Source: Saprospiraceae bacterium
GTDB taxonomy: Bacteria > Bacteroidota > Bacteroidia > Chitinophagales > Saprospiraceae
Direction: 5' to 3'
DNA length: 64,000 nt
Assembly: GCA_016722285.1 (NCBI GenBank)
Contig: JADKGI010000017.1
Location: 68,218-132,217, forward strand
Part shown: positions 43,820 to 55,300 of the stretch, one piece after another
Numbering within the stretch: the first letter of the stretch is position 1
How the letters are laid out: each line of letters begins with the position of its first letter
The notes under the pieces: generated by a model
Told to the model about the DNA's origin: nothing
Databases searched by the model: none
The model's input: only the letters and a program-made list of their open reading frames with translations
Made by a program: the position numbers and the translations under genes

Positions 43820-44759
43820 ATGCCTGAAGTAAAACTTTTTTCAGGGACTAAATCCCGTTATCTTGCCGAACGTATCTCAGATTATTATGGCTATCCACTT
43901 GGAGACATTTCTGTTAAAACTTTTTCGGATGGCGAGATGCAGGTGGTCATCAATGAATCAGTAAGAGGTTCATACACTTTTTTTATAACATCTACCTTTG
44001 GTCCGGCTGACAATATCATGGAATTATTGCTTATGATAGATTCTGCCAAGAGAGCTTCTGCAGGATATATTACAGCCGTTATACCCTATTTCGGGTATGC
44101 AAGGCAAGACAGAAAAGACAAACCACGTGTTCCAATTTCGGCTAAACTTGTGGCCAATATACTGCAGGCTTCAGGAGTTAATCGAATCATGACTATGGAT
44201 TTGCATGCAGAGCAAATCCAGGGATTTTTTGATATACCGGTTGATCACTTGAAGAGTGAAGCTATCTTTATGCCATTTCTGAAAAAGCAGAATTTGAGTA
44301 ACGTTACATTTGCTTCGCCTGATGTAGGGGGTGTCAAAAGAGCCAGAAGTTTTGCCAAATATTTCGAGCGAGATCTGGTCATTTGTGACAAAGAACGTCG
44401 TGTTGCAAATGAAGTAAGCAGCATCACAGTGATAGGGGATGTTTTGGGTAAAGATGTCATCCTTGTAGATGATATCGTAGATACGGGCCGGCACCCTATG
44501 TAAAGCAGCAGATGCACTGATGGAAAAGGGAGCGAAGAGTGTAAAAGCGATGCTGACACATCCGGTACTTTCGGGTAATGCATATGAGAACATAAATAAT
44601 TCGCAAATTTCAGAACTCATTGTGACTGACAGTATTCCTTTGCAACATCAATCAGACAAGATTCAGGTTTTGTCCTGTGCCAAACTTTTTGCCAGAGCCA
44701 TCAGAAATACCCATGAATATAAATCAATAGCAGCTCTTTTTGTAGATAAGAACATATAA
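43820..44759 (+). pseudogene. prs: Ribose-phosphate pyrophosphokinase with a one-base insertion
   Basis: The first frame (to 44503) covers MPEVKLFSGTKSRYLAERIS, SDGEMQVVINESVRG, ATP-binding YARQDRKDKPRVPIS, MTMDLHAEQIQGFF and the PRPP loop VILVDDIVDTG. It then breaks at GGGCCGGCACC (about 44483-44492). The next frame resumes GTLCKAADALMEKGAKSVKA, THPVLSGNAYENI and ends at 44759. Removing one base restores about 312 residues. The enzyme makes PRPP from ribose-5-phosphate and ATP and is normally essential, so a sequencing error is the likeliest cause. An upstream ATG at 43787 is not the start. Confidence 0.92.
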
Positions 44760-44848
44760 AAAGTGCTCTAAGACAAGTTTTGTGCTAAATATAGCCTACG
44801 ATTTTAAAAAAAATACCCCAAAGACATACATTAAACAACTGAAAAACT

Positions 44849-44856
44849 TATCTTTG
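44849..44856 (+). promoter_or_regulatory. -7 promoter box of the L25 gene
   Basis: TATCTTTG lies 34 bases before ATG 44891. Confidence 0.45.
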
Positions 44857-44890
44857 CGGCTCTTTAGAAACAACGTCAAGTATATTATAT

Positions 44891-45496
44891 ATGGTAACTC
44901 TGCAAATTCAAGGAACTTCCAGGTCTGAGTTTGGAAAAAAAGGATCAAGAAACGATAGAAATAATGGCACATTGCCGGCAGTAATGTATGGTGGGGATGA
45001 AGTGATTCATTTCACCGTGACACCTGCTGCTGTCAAACATCTGATATATACTCCGGAGTTTAAGCTTGCCGATCTGGAAATTGATGGGAAAGGTTATAAA
45101 GCCATTTTGAAATCCGTGCAATTTCACCCGGTCACTGATCAGATTCTACATATTGATTTTCTGAGACTTATAGATAAAGCGCCAATTAAGGTCGAAGTGC
45201 CGGTAAATTTCAAAGGCGTTTCTCCGGGAGTAAAATTGGGAGGAAAACTTATTCAACAACTGCGTAAAATAAAGATCAAGACAACGCCTGAATTTCTTGT
45301 AGATGAATTGAAAGCAGATATCTCAAAACTTGATCTTGGACAGGCACTGAGGGTCAGAGAAATCATCGTACCTAAAGGTGTGACTATTATCAATAACGGA
45401 GCGACTCCGGTAGCTCTGATAGAAATTCCAAGGGCATTGAAAGCTGCAGCTGCGGCAGAAGCAAAAGCGGATCAAACCGTTAAGAAGAAAAAATAA
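44891..45496 (+). CDS. rplY: 50S ribosomal protein L25/Ctc
   Basis: 201 residues, so the long (TL5/CTC) form. It has an N-terminal 5S rRNA-binding L25 domain (SRSEFGKKGSRNDRNNGTLP, VMYGG, ILHIDFLRLID) and a C-terminal beta domain (GVSPGVKLGGKLIQQLRKIK). The tail is Ala/Lys-rich (AAAAEAKADQTVKKKK), as in many Bacteroidota. It follows prs, the common order in this phylum. Confidence 0.95.
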   Translation: MVTLQIQGTSRSEFGKKGSRNDRNNGTLPAVMYGGDEVIHFTVTPAAVKHLIYTPEFKLADLEIDGKGYKAILKSVQFHPVTDQILHIDFLRLIDKAPIKVEVPVNFKGVSPGVKLGGKLIQQLRKIKIKTTPEFLVDELKADISKLDLGQALRVREIIVPKGVTIINNGATPVALIEIPRALKAAAAAEAKADQTVKKKK

Positions 45497-45518
45497 TTAT
45501 TAGAAAATTTAATAGAAG

Positions 45519-45556
45519 AAAAAGGGCAGATTCAACATTGAATCAGCCCTTTTTTA
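45519..45556 (+). terminator. Rho-independent terminator of the prs/L25 unit
   Basis: AAAAAGGGC-AGATTCAA pairs with TTGAATC-AGCCCTTTTTT. The stem of about 15 bp ends in a T-run about 60 bp after the stop. Confidence 0.85.
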
Positions 45557-45761
45557 TTCACTAAGCATTCTTAGAATACAATTAATTTAGTTCCAAACTT
45601 TTTTATTTGCAAGGATGCCATATATGTTTCACCGACTGATTGGACTTTTCATTTTCGTCAGAACAAAAGAAGAGAAGTAAAACTATTGAAAAAAGGTTTT
45701 AATTTGAAAACCAAATTGAATTGGAAAGCAAATTTGTTATAGATTTATCTACAAACTTAAG

Positions 45762-47903
45762 TTATTCATATTTTTTCAGACCCTTAATGTTGGTTTGAGT
45801 AGCAGGTATGACACTTGCTGCAAATCCGCCACCTTCCACCAAAGGAATGTTCAATGTAGAACCTGAATCAACTAAAAATTTCTCAATTCTGTAAGCCATC
45901 GGATTTTTGAACCAATGTGCGTCGGAAGCATCCTTATAGATAGTAATCACATAGTTGGATCCCTTATCCAAAAAGTCAAGAGGTACCGTTGCTACTCTGC
46001 TATTTTCATCAGTGATAGCTCCTACAAACCACTTTTTACTTCTTTTCGCCTTGCGTGCGATCGTTATGAAATCACCAGGCTCCGCTTCAATAATCTTCGT
46101 ATCATCCCAATCAACAGCTACATCTCTTATAAACTTAAATGCATCCGGTTGGGCTTCATAATTCTCAGGTAGGTCTGCTGCCATCTGAAGCGGACTATAC
46201 ATGGTCACGTATAATGCTAGTTGCTTGGCCAATGTTGTATGGACGTAATTATCCTTTTTGCCATACTTTTCCAGTTTGATCTGAAATATTCCCGGTGTAT
46301 AATCCATTGGGCCACCCATCAATCGGGTAAAAGGAAGAATCGTTTCATGTTCTGGTGGGTTCCCGGTACTCCATGCATTAAATTCATTGCCCCTTGCCGC
46401 TTCATTAGCAAACCAGTTCGGGTATGTTCTGTTCATCCCCGTAGGCCGGACAGGTTCGTGCATGTCCACCATGATCTTTTGCTCTGCTGTCTTAGCAGCT
46501 ACCCTATTGTAATGGTTGACCATCCACTGGCCATCATGATGTTCGCCACGTGGAATAATTTTTCCAACATAGCCGGTCTTTACCGCATCATATCCATTTT
46601 CTTTCATAAAACTATAAGCTTTATCCATCCATCGCTCATAATTTGTCACTGAGCCTGAAGTCTCATGGTGCATTATGATTTTGATTTTTTTAGATGCCGC
46701 ATACGCACTTAACTCTTTTACATCATAATCAGGGTAAGGAGTAATAAAATCAAAAACATCCTCTTTCCACTTACCGTTCCAATCTTCCCAACCTACATTC
46801 CAGCCCTCTACCAAAACTCCATCAAAACCATTTTTTGCTGCAAAATCAATATATCTTTTTGTATTGGCTGTTGTGGCACCGTGTTTGCCTGTCGGTTTTA
46901 AATTTGACAGATTCTCCCAGCTATGCATGTCCTGGGTGCCAGCATAGTCCCAGGTACTTTTTCCGACGTGCATCTCCCACCAAATGCCTATCATTTTGCA
47001 AGGCTTGACCCAACTTATATCTTTGATTTTGCAAGGTTCGTTCAGATTAAGTATAAGTTTTGAACTAAGTATATCTGTTGATTTATCACTGATTATAATG
47101 GTGCGCCATGGAGTAGAAAAAGGAGCCTGAAGATATGCTTTATTTCCATAGGTATCAGGTACCAGACTACTGCTTAATTCATGATTTATTTTATCGACGT
47201 GCAACTGTATAGCAGGATAGTTGACCAGTGCCGCTTCATGGATATTTATATATAGTCCTTCTGCTGTTTTCATCATCAAAGGCGTCTGCACTCCATATTC
47301 ATCCACCACTTTTCTGACCCCTATTTCCAGATGCAAGTCACTCTGTTTTTTGGCATTCACTTCACTCAATCTGGATGTGGAATATGTATATTCATTGGTA
47401 TCATAATCTGCAGGTATCCACCATGCCTTATGGTCACCTGTCAGGTGAAATCGGCTCAACTCATCAGTCACAACAAAATGTGCCAGATTTTTTTGAAAAG
47501 GAAAATGATATCTGAAACCAACTCCATCATCAAATACCCTGAAAATAATGCTCATTTCTTTAGGCTTATCGCCGTTATCCATCAATTTTACTACAAGTTG
47601 TTTGTAATTATTTTGTATGGTTTTGACCTCACCCAGCACTGGAGTCCACTTGTCATTATATGAAGTCGTATCCATGCCGGTTACTAAAAGGCCATTTACC
47701 ATTTTACCTTCGGCAAACAGTACACCCAAAGTCGAATTTTGGATTACTTCTTTTCCTTTATACAATATCGAATACTGAGGCTGACCATCCGGATTCATAG
47801 AAAATGTCAGTGTAACTATATTTCCCGGGGAAGAAATGGTAGATATCTGTCCATTCAATGCTGCATAAGTAATTGATAGTAAAAAAATTGCGAAAAATTT
47901 CAT
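45762..47903 (-). CDS. Glycoside hydrolase family 97 (SusB-like alpha-glucosidase)
   Basis: About 713 residues from ATG 47903 (MKFFAIFLLSITYAALNG, signal peptide); an ATG 18 codons upstream is less likely. The N-terminal GH97 beta-sandwich (PDGQPQYSILYKGKEVIQNS, FRVFDDGVGFRYHFP) is followed by the TIM barrel (GVLVEGWNVGWEDWNGKW, KIKIIMHHETSGSV, VKTGYVGKIIPRGEHHDGQW, VDMHEPVRPTGMNRTYPN, RGNEFNAWS) and a C-terminal domain (GAITDENSRVATVPLDFL). The several conserved Glu residues near HHET and HEPVR fit the calcium-dependent family. It releases glucose or galactose from alpha-linked oligosaccharides in the periplasm. Confidence 0.92.
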   Translation of the reverse strand: MKFFAIFLLSITYAALNGQISTISSPGNIVTLTFSMNPDGQPQYSILYKGKEVIQNSTLGVLFAEGKMVNGLLVTGMDTTSYNDKWTPVLGEVKTIQNNYKQLVVKLMDNGDKPKEMSIIFRVFDDGVGFRYHFPFQKNLAHFVVTDELSRFHLTGDHKAWWIPADYDTNEYTYSTSRLSEVNAKKQSDLHLEIGVRKVVDEYGVQTPLMMKTAEGLYINIHEAALVNYPAIQLHVDKINHELSSSLVPDTYGNKAYLQAPFSTPWRTIIISDKSTDILSSKLILNLNEPCKIKDISWVKPCKMIGIWWEMHVGKSTWDYAGTQDMHSWENLSNLKPTGKHGATTANTKRYIDFAAKNGFDGVLVEGWNVGWEDWNGKWKEDVFDFITPYPDYDVKELSAYAASKKIKIIMHHETSGSVTNYERWMDKAYSFMKENGYDAVKTGYVGKIIPRGEHHDGQWMVNHYNRVAAKTAEQKIMVDMHEPVRPTGMNRTYPNWFANEAARGNEFNAWSTGNPPEHETILPFTRLMGGPMDYTPGIFQIKLEKYGKKDNYVHTTLAKQLALYVTMYSPLQMAADLPENYEAQPDAFKFIRDVAVDWDDTKIIEAEPGDFITIARKAKRSKKWFVGAITDENSRVATVPLDFLDKGSNYVITIYKDASDAHWFKNPMAYRIEKFLVDSGSTLNIPLVEGGGFAASVIPATQTNIKGLKKYE

Positions 47904-48156
47904 TCTTTTAAAATATGATGATGAATAATTATTGGAGTACTTACAAGTATTTGTCATGTATATTAGTTTTTATTGTCAAATTATAACTCTGCAATATTGA
48001 TCATTGTTTAGAATGTTTTGTAGCCCAAACTTCAAATCAGATGCAATAAGTTGCATTTCAACCACTTACTTATATTAATATAAATACGGGGTAGTAGAAT
48101 CTGCATATTACAGCCCCAATAGGAATTATTGTAAAAACAAATACAAATTTATAATA

Positions 48157-50160
48157 TCAGAATATAATTTCTGTTGAATCTCCATTTTTAATTATTTTTT
48201 CAAAAAATATATTTCCATTAATCAAAATAGTCAGCTTAATATCTGCTTCATTTCTCTCAACCTCTACATCAAATGTCTTCTGAAAGCCATGTACCCTCTT
48301 CAATCGCATATATTCCCAGTCTGCCGGCAGATGAGGGGTAATCTTAAAGCTATTAAGTCCAGTAGGCCTGATGCCAAATATACCTTCTAAATATATTCGG
48401 CAGTATAAAGCACTTTCTGCCGACAGATGTCTTTGATTGCCTTCCGGATATGCTTCTACCGGATATGGAACATGGTTGCCAAGTAATCGCCTTGCAGAAT
48501 AATACTTCAAAAATTTTAATCCTTTTGAAGTTTCGCCGGCTGCAAAAACTCCCCTCAGGGCATATAATGTAGATCTGTCCCAAAATGTCTTATCGCCTGA
48601 TAGTGAAGCCAATCCGTCATCAGTCCAAAGGCCAGGAGAAAAAAGGGCTTCTATAGTCCCCCGTTTCCTGTCAAATATACCTACTGTCAAAGGAGTGCAA
48701 ATCCATGCCCGTAATACGTCATTACCTGCATAATACCTGTAAGTGTTATATCCCATCACATTGGCCCCGAAATACTTTTCAATGTTTTTCCTGAGCTTGA
48801 TAGCCTGAGCTGCATAACCATCCAATTGCTTTTTATTCTTATTTAAAGAGTGTCCGAGAAGTGCGGCAGAAATCAAAGCGTCATAATATAACGTTGACGT
48901 ATTCAGATTTGCACTTCCTGCCGGAAAACGCCCTTCCAATTCGTCTGAATCTGAAGCTACTACACCTGAAGTATTGAGTTTTCGTCTGCAGAACTCCAGA
49001 CACCATTCGATAAGTTTCCATAGTTCTTCTGCTGTGGCCTTATCGCCGTATGTCATTGAAAATCTGGCGGCTCCATATGCTATCATTGCGGCATCACCTC
49101 TATCACCTGCACCATCCCACATGTCTGTTCCTTCGGCTATGATAGAACTAGGTATTGGTTTAAATTCAGGATTTATATACCGTGCAAAATGTCTGAATGA
49201 GTTTTTGGCAGATTCGATACCATATAAGTACCCCAGGTATGGAAAGAACGGATTTATATACTCTGCCTGATCGTTTGCCCAGATCGCAGCATAATACATG
49301 AGCCCTCCAGGTCCATGCATAGGTCCGCCCTTTGTCTCATAGATACTTTCAGATGCTCTGATCTTAGCAAATGCAAATGCCGTGTTCAAAATCGAATCCG
49401 GCGTTTCCAATACCAGGTTATTCCAAAAATCACCAATTAAAGCATCCCTGGCATGCAGTTCCGACTCTACATCCAATATGAAATATTGAATCTCATTTCT
49501 CACGCCTCTTATAGTCTGATAAAAATTTACAGACTCTCCGGGGTTTATGAGAAATGGTCCTGAAACAGAAGTGGTCAACATAATTTTGTAAATTCCATCG
49601 GTGCCTTTTTCTGAAGGGGTTTCAATGATTGACTCTATTTTCGGGACTTCTACCCAAATTGCTTTTGGGCCATCATTTTTCATTATATATTTTTCACAAA
49701 AAACCGGCTTATCTGTCGAAGGAAACATGATTCTTGTCAAATGTATATTCTGATCCAGTCTGCTTTTTATTGTAATTTTTCCATCTAAAATTATTTCAAT
49801 AATTTTTTCTGATGCTACAGGTTTTTCATTGATCGAAATCATTTTCACAATATCAAAAGAAAAAGTCCTTATCAGACTGGCATGGGTATTGTTGGGTATC
49901 GTACGCAGCATTGGCCAGACGAGATTTCTTTTTACAACAAAGCTGCTATCCGGGTTTACGCCATAGTGGATCACCCCTGATATGTACTTTCCACTCATTT
50001 CAATATTATCCTGATGCACTTCGCCTGAACCGACAGTCCAGGTTATACCTCGATCGGCATTGATTGACCACCTTGAATCCTGTGCATATACGCTTAGGCT
50101 AAAAAAAAGTATTAAGACAAAATGAAGTGCTTTAAGAATTAAACAAAGTCGTATTGTCAT
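48157..50160 (-). CDS. Six-hairpin glycosidase-like secreted protein
   Basis: 667 residues. The signal peptide is LILFFSLSVYAQ. The N-terminal ~230 residues are a beta domain (FDIVKMISINEKPVASEKII). From about 250 there is an (alpha/alpha)6-type region (NTAFAFAKIRASESIYETKG, MYYAAIWANDQAEYINPFFP, EGTDMWDGAGDRGDAAMIAY, DSDELEGRFPAGSANLNTST, YGNDVLRAWICTPLTVG-like). A C-terminal beta cap follows (GLNSFKITPHLPADWEYM), the pattern of GH78/GH95-like enzymes. WANDQ and the Asp/Glu-rich EGTDMWDG are candidate catalytic regions. I cannot assign the family or substrate. It lies between GH97 and the PL1-like gene. Confidence 0.62.
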   Translation of the reverse strand: MTIRLCLILKALHFVLILFFSLSVYAQDSRWSINADRGITWTVGSGEVHQDNIEMSGKYISGVIHYGVNPDSSFVVKRNLVWPMLRTIPNNTHASLIRTFSFDIVKMISINEKPVASEKIIEIILDGKITIKSRLDQNIHLTRIMFPSTDKPVFCEKYIMKNDGPKAIWVEVPKIESIIETPSEKGTDGIYKIMLTTSVSGPFLINPGESVNFYQTIRGVRNEIQYFILDVESELHARDALIGDFWNNLVLETPDSILNTAFAFAKIRASESIYETKGGPMHGPGGLMYYAAIWANDQAEYINPFFPYLGYLYGIESAKNSFRHFARYINPEFKPIPSSIIAEGTDMWDGAGDRGDAAMIAYGAARFSMTYGDKATAEELWKLIEWCLEFCRRKLNTSGVVASDSDELEGRFPAGSANLNTSTLYYDALISAALLGHSLNKNKKQLDGYAAQAIKLRKNIEKYFGANVMGYNTYRYYAGNDVLRAWICTPLTVGIFDRKRGTIEALFSPGLWTDDGLASLSGDKTFWDRSTLYALRGVFAAGETSKGLKFLKYYSARRLLGNHVPYPVEAYPEGNQRHLSAESALYCRIYLEGIFGIRPTGLNSFKITPHLPADWEYMRLKRVHGFQKTFDVEVERNEADIKLTILINGNIFFEKIIKNGDSTEIIF

Positions 50161-50411
50161 CTTTTAAATTAATCAAAACCAGCAAATAATATAGCAAAAA
50201 TACCATAAAATACCGTCTTATGAGTGGCAAATTATTAGAAGTTTTTAGATTGCAATTCTCTCTATGTGGTTTGATTCATAATAAGTTGTACTTGTTTTGA
50301 ATATATTCAGATAAATAATTGTAATTTTTCATTAGGATATCCTGGTGATAATTCGTTATCGAAGTGGTTAAACAGCTTTTGCTAAGAAGCAATTTTTAAA
50401 AGAATCAACTT

Positions 50412-52129
50412 ATGAACAAAGGAAAAAATTATTTTCAGCTTTAGTTTTATTAATTTTTACTACTTCCATCTTTGCACAGATAGCCTCTTTTCCGGGTGCT
50501 GAAGGTTTCGGCTCTAAGGCTACAGGTGGTCGGAACGGAAGGGTAATCTATGTGACAAACTTAAATGTAAGTGGGGCGGGTTCTCTACAGGCGGCACTAA
50601 ATGAGACTGGAAAAAGATATATACTATTTAAAGTATCGGGTATCATCCCGGGAACAATGGAAGTCCCGATTGGAAATGGAGATTTTACGCTTGCAGGGCA
50701 AACATCTCCTTCAGGAATCATCGTCCGGGGGTTTCAAAGCTATAATGGTGACCAGAAGTCTGCTTCCAACATCATCATTCGTCATCTGAGATCCAGAATC
50801 GGGGATATAAAAAAATACCCTTCCAATTATTGGATTGCTGAAGATGGGATCACGCTCGGAGGAGTCCAAAATGCCATCATAGATCATTGTTCATTTGGGC
50901 ATGCCAGTGATGAAGCAGTAGATATCAGCAGATCTTCCAAACTGACGATTCAAAATTGTTTATTGGCTGAAACTCTTGGCGGTCATTGGGAATTGGGTGG
51001 AATGCTCATCAACTATTCGTCGTCCGGTGCTATCCTAGATAGTCTTAGTATCCACCACAATATATGGAATAGAATAGGAGGACGTATGCCCGAAATAAGT
51101 TGCGAAACATCGTATTGCAATGGAAAAACTATAAATTTAGAGCTTTCAGAAAACTTGATTTGGGACCCGAAGATAGAACTTTGGTATGAAGGGACCACTG
51201 GCCAAAATGGATTTTTTAATCTCAGAATGAATGCCGTCAACAATTATAGTTATGCAAATTCAGGTTTTGGAAATGCCATGTTTCACTTTGACATGTTAAG
51301 CCTTTCGGCCAATAAACTTTATTTTTCGGGAAATCAATTGAATTTGTATCCACAATATAAAGATTATCAACTCTTTTATTGTTGCAACGATTTCAATAAA
51401 TACAATCCGAATACCACAAATGGTATAGCACAGAAAGCAACTTCAAGATTTGATTTCCCTACGATAACATATCAGCCCATAATCGAACTCAGATCTTATA
51501 TGTTCAAAAATGCGGGTGCCTTTCCCAGAGATCAGATGGATAACAGGTTGATGTCTTTTGTCAATACAGGCATGTTTGACCTAAAAAGCCAAAACGAGGA
51601 TCATTATGGAGATACATTTTTACATCCAACTTCGAAAAATCCCCCTTTGGACTCAGATGGTGATGGCATACCGGACTACTGGGAGAAACTCAAAGGTCTG
51701 AATCCACTCATTCAGGATCATAATGGAACACAACTTTCGAGTCTCATAACTGGTGTTGAAGGATATACCAATTTAGAGTGCTATTTAAATTGCCTGTCTG
51801 ATGCATTGGTTAATGGTCAAAGTACTTCAAATTGCCAGATAAACCTGGACATCACCTCAAATGTTGAAAACCAAAGCTCACAGATATTTAATATCTCATA
51901 TTACCCAAATCCGGCTCAAGAGATTCTTCATATAACAATTCCGCAACCTATAGTAGAGAAAAGTCAGATATCAATTTTGAACTCTTTGGGGAAAATCTTA
52001 GAAAAGAAATGGGTAGAAAATTCTTCTTTCAATGTTGATATTTCAGCTTTTGAGTCAGGCATATATTTTTTAAAATACACAGCTGAAGGGAAGGTTATAC
52101 TTTCCAGAAAAGTGATTGTAATAAAATAA
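50412..52129 (+). pseudogene. Secreted PL1-type pectate lyase-like protein with T9SS sorting domain, frameshift in the signal peptide
   Basis: ATG 50412 starts MNKGK. One missing A in the A-run (about 50423-50428) breaks it; the other frame supplies KKLFSALVLLIFTTSIFAQ and then SFPGAEGFGSKATGGRNGRV. After the signal comes the right-handed beta-helix: GSLQAALNETGKRYILFKVS, GQTSPSGIIVRGF, NIIIRHLRSRIGD and AIIDHCSFGHASDEAVDIS, the lyase-family core. A thrombospondin type 3-like DSDGDGIPDYWEKLKGLNP (calcium-binding) and a C-terminal T9SS domain (ISYYPNPAQEILHITI, SILNSLGKILEKKW) follow. It is probably secreted or surface-attached, and the apparent start at GTG 50552 is internal. Confidence 0.82.
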
Positions 52130-52171
52130 TTTAAAGTTTGTGTCCATTCCGAAAAGTCAAAAATAAAGAAA

Positions 52172-52264
52172 TGCCACTAAGACTCAAAGTCACAAAGGTT
52201 CTCAAAGAAATGATTATCAACTGTTTGATAGTAGTGATTTTTTGTGTTTTTGCGCTTTTGTGGC
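52172..52264. repeat. Palindromic repeat between convergent genes
   Basis: TGCCACTAAGACTCAAAG (52172-52189) faces CGCTTTTGTGGCA-type sequence near 52264; AAAGTCACAAAGG faces TTTTTTGTGTTTTTGCGC. It is G-poor and resembles the common Bacteroidota intergenic repeat with CACTAAG/CACAAAGG runs. It could end transcription from both sides, as the lyase gene and the outer-membrane gene converge here. Confidence 0.5.
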
Positions 52265-52388
52265 AACATTATACTTATCGGAGTTGACTCAAGTTTAGAA
52301 CAACAGCTTTATTACCAATAAATTGGTGTAGAATTAAATCTAATGCCTTTATCTGATGATTGGGCTGAAATTAATAACGATTTGCCTT

Positions 52389-55300
52389 TTAAAATGAAGC
52401 TTTTATTTGTGCCCTTCCTACGTTAACTACTGGTGATATACCTGTTTTCCTGCCTTCATAATTGACGGTAAGATCAATGTTTTTAGCTATCCTTTTTGTA
52501 TAGGCAATATTCCATAGATAATTTCTGCCGTTTTTAAGGCCTTCCAGCATGTCATATTCTATTGGTGAATTGGCTATCCCAGTGAAATTTATTCTGACAA
52601 AACTCAAAGAAGCATCAAAGCTATATTCATTGGCTTTACGTTGCGTAAATTCTGCAGACAACTCATTTATTTTGGCGACATCTTTTGACAATATTTTCTG
52701 CTGTTTATTCTGATAGTTATATTTCAAAACCACTCTCACATTTGAAGATGGCCGGACACTTACTTCTGGCCTTACTCTGTATATAACAATATCGAGATTT
52801 CTGTCCCCAAAAGCTTCAGATCGATATGACTTGACAGATTTTTCGACTATAAAAAAAATGTCAGCTGAATTTTTTAAGTTCCATCTAGAGCGGATAAATA
52901 AATCATCCAGCCCACGATCTTCTTTACCGTTTACCTGAACGATTCTATTTTGATTGTTCCTGTTGCCAAATTGAATATCATATTTTACATTTCCTTTGTT
53001 AAAGAATATTGTATTGGTATTCAATGCACTATAAGCAACAAGTGATGTATCATTCAAGCTAAAATCAAGATAGGACAAGAGTGGGCTGTCAATATTGTCC
53101 ATCTGCTTTTTAGTAATCCTGAAATTGGATAATGTAGAAAATCTTGAAAAAAATTTATACGATTTTGAAAATTTCCGGCCCTCTTTAAGAATAATAAATT
53201 TTGAGGGATCTATCGACAAACTTTGATTAATTTCTATGTTGTTTGTTCGGACAAATTCATTATTTGTAAGTGTAAGTCTGATGTAATTTGACAGCGGGTT
53301 AGATGGGTCATATCTGAAATCCTGCACGTTGCTCAGATTTGGATTTTCGGATTGAGTGATGAGAAAATAGTCTCCCTGTCCTCTTTCAACTTTCTGAAAT
53401 ACATATTCAATTCTGGGTTCCTGACCAGAGCTTGTATTGTAAGAAGTGGTGGACCTGATACCCTGATTTATGGCTGAAAATGAATAATCCAGTCTGCCAA
53501 GAACGGTCTGTTTGCTTTTGTCGTTGGGTAGCAAATCATTGACAATTATATCCAGATGTCTTCCTGTCACACTCCACGACAGATCGGATCGGGATGATGC
53601 CAGCCATTTTCCTGCTAATTCAAGCTCCCGGGCTTCAGATGCTTTGTACAGTTGATCTATTCTGGCAAAAAAATCATTCCGGACGCTATATGCAATCTTT
53701 AAGGCAAAATCTTTATTAAAATCACTGGCTAAATAAGCTTTTATCAGGTGATATGCATAGCTGGTTTTGCGAAGGGTATCTGTACTGATGCCTCGGATTG
53801 TATTTGATTCTCCATCATATTCAGCACCAATAGACCAATTGCCGCCCTTATCAATTTTGTAAGCCGAAGTAATGTTAGGTCTGAAAAACCGTGTGGTTTG
53901 ATCAGAATAGGCAGAAGTTGAGTTAAGTAGATTGCTGAATGTCCTGAGTTTGAACCTTGCACTCTGATAATTGAAAAGCCCTGAATGTTTAGTCCCCGTG
54001 TACAGATTGTGCTTCTCATAGCTGTTATACCCGTAATCAATATTCAGTCCCGACTTTCCGGTCAGGCTGATTTTTGCCAGCAAAAGATTTTCGTCAGCCC
54101 TGGAAGTAATTAACCCTGTGTTCCAGTCACGGGTAAATTCCGGAGATCTGAATGGGTTTAGTGCATTAAAATTTTTACTCAAAAACTCATGCTGTATGTC
54201 TCCTTTGAGTTGCCATGTTCCGGAAGCATCCAGTCTTATCAAGTGATTTATTTCTATATGCGAAGCAATACCCGTATTGTCACCGTTATCAATTGGCGAT
54301 CTTCTGTTAATGTCCAGATTACTAAGTGCTATTTCTCCAAAAATTTTGGAATTTTTTGCTATGCTGTATGTCCCGTTTAATGTGATGAGTTGCTTTTGTT
54401 CAGGTGGTATCAGTTGAATAACAGGCAGATAAGTGCCCAAACCTTTGCCAGCATATTTATAAATACGGGCATTTTTGTTTTTGGTGTTGTCTATGATGTA
54501 ATCACCCTTCCCCACCGTTACCTCTGAAAAAACGGCCGTATATGAGGCACTGTCGATATTTTCTGTAAATACCAGCAATATTGAAGATGGATCTAAGGGG
54601 TCAGGTATCCCTTTGTACAATATGCGATTGGCTTCTTTCTTTTCATCATCAGAGACTGTCCTGAGACTCGATCTGACTGATTTGGAAAGATCGTCACCAC
54701 TTAGTTCAAGAATTCGTATATCTGTAGAATCAAGCTGTAAATCTCCGGTTGCATTTTTACTGTCCTGCTCAGAATAAAAATTAAAATTTGCCTTCCATCT
54801 ATCCCCTTTGAACTCTGTCTGCGTGGCATAGAGTGATCTGAGATAATTTATATCTGTATATTCATATTCAATGATGACACGACTGTCCCGGGCTATGATG
54901 CGCGTAGGCGAAAAAGTGATTTCGGCTCTGTTGTAATCTATCACATAGTCATAATCAAATCCTCGGGTGAGTAAAATTCCATTAAAATATACTTTTTCAG
55001 TGCCCGCAAGAACTATAATAAATCGCTCTCCGTTATTGCCCTGAAGTCTATAAGGTCCCTGATTTCCTTCTTTGGTGGGCAATGTCTGCCTCGAAAATTT
55101 ACCCCTGGAAATAGCAAAACTTCCTTTAGTAAATATTTCTATTTTTTTGCTGGCGTCGAAGGTAGATGCAAGCGTTATACCTTTCAGTTTTTTGAAGTAA
55201 TTCATAAAATAACTCTCCGGTCTCCTTAGTTCATAATCACCGGCAGTGACAGAAGTACGATCTTTGCTGACCTGAATGAATACCTTATCAAATTCCTGCA

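Noticed and set aside
44483..44503. prs as a true pseudogene
   Set aside because: Both halves are fully conserved and the enzyme is normally essential. A one-base consensus error is more likely, although the feature is listed as interrupted because that is what the sequence shows.
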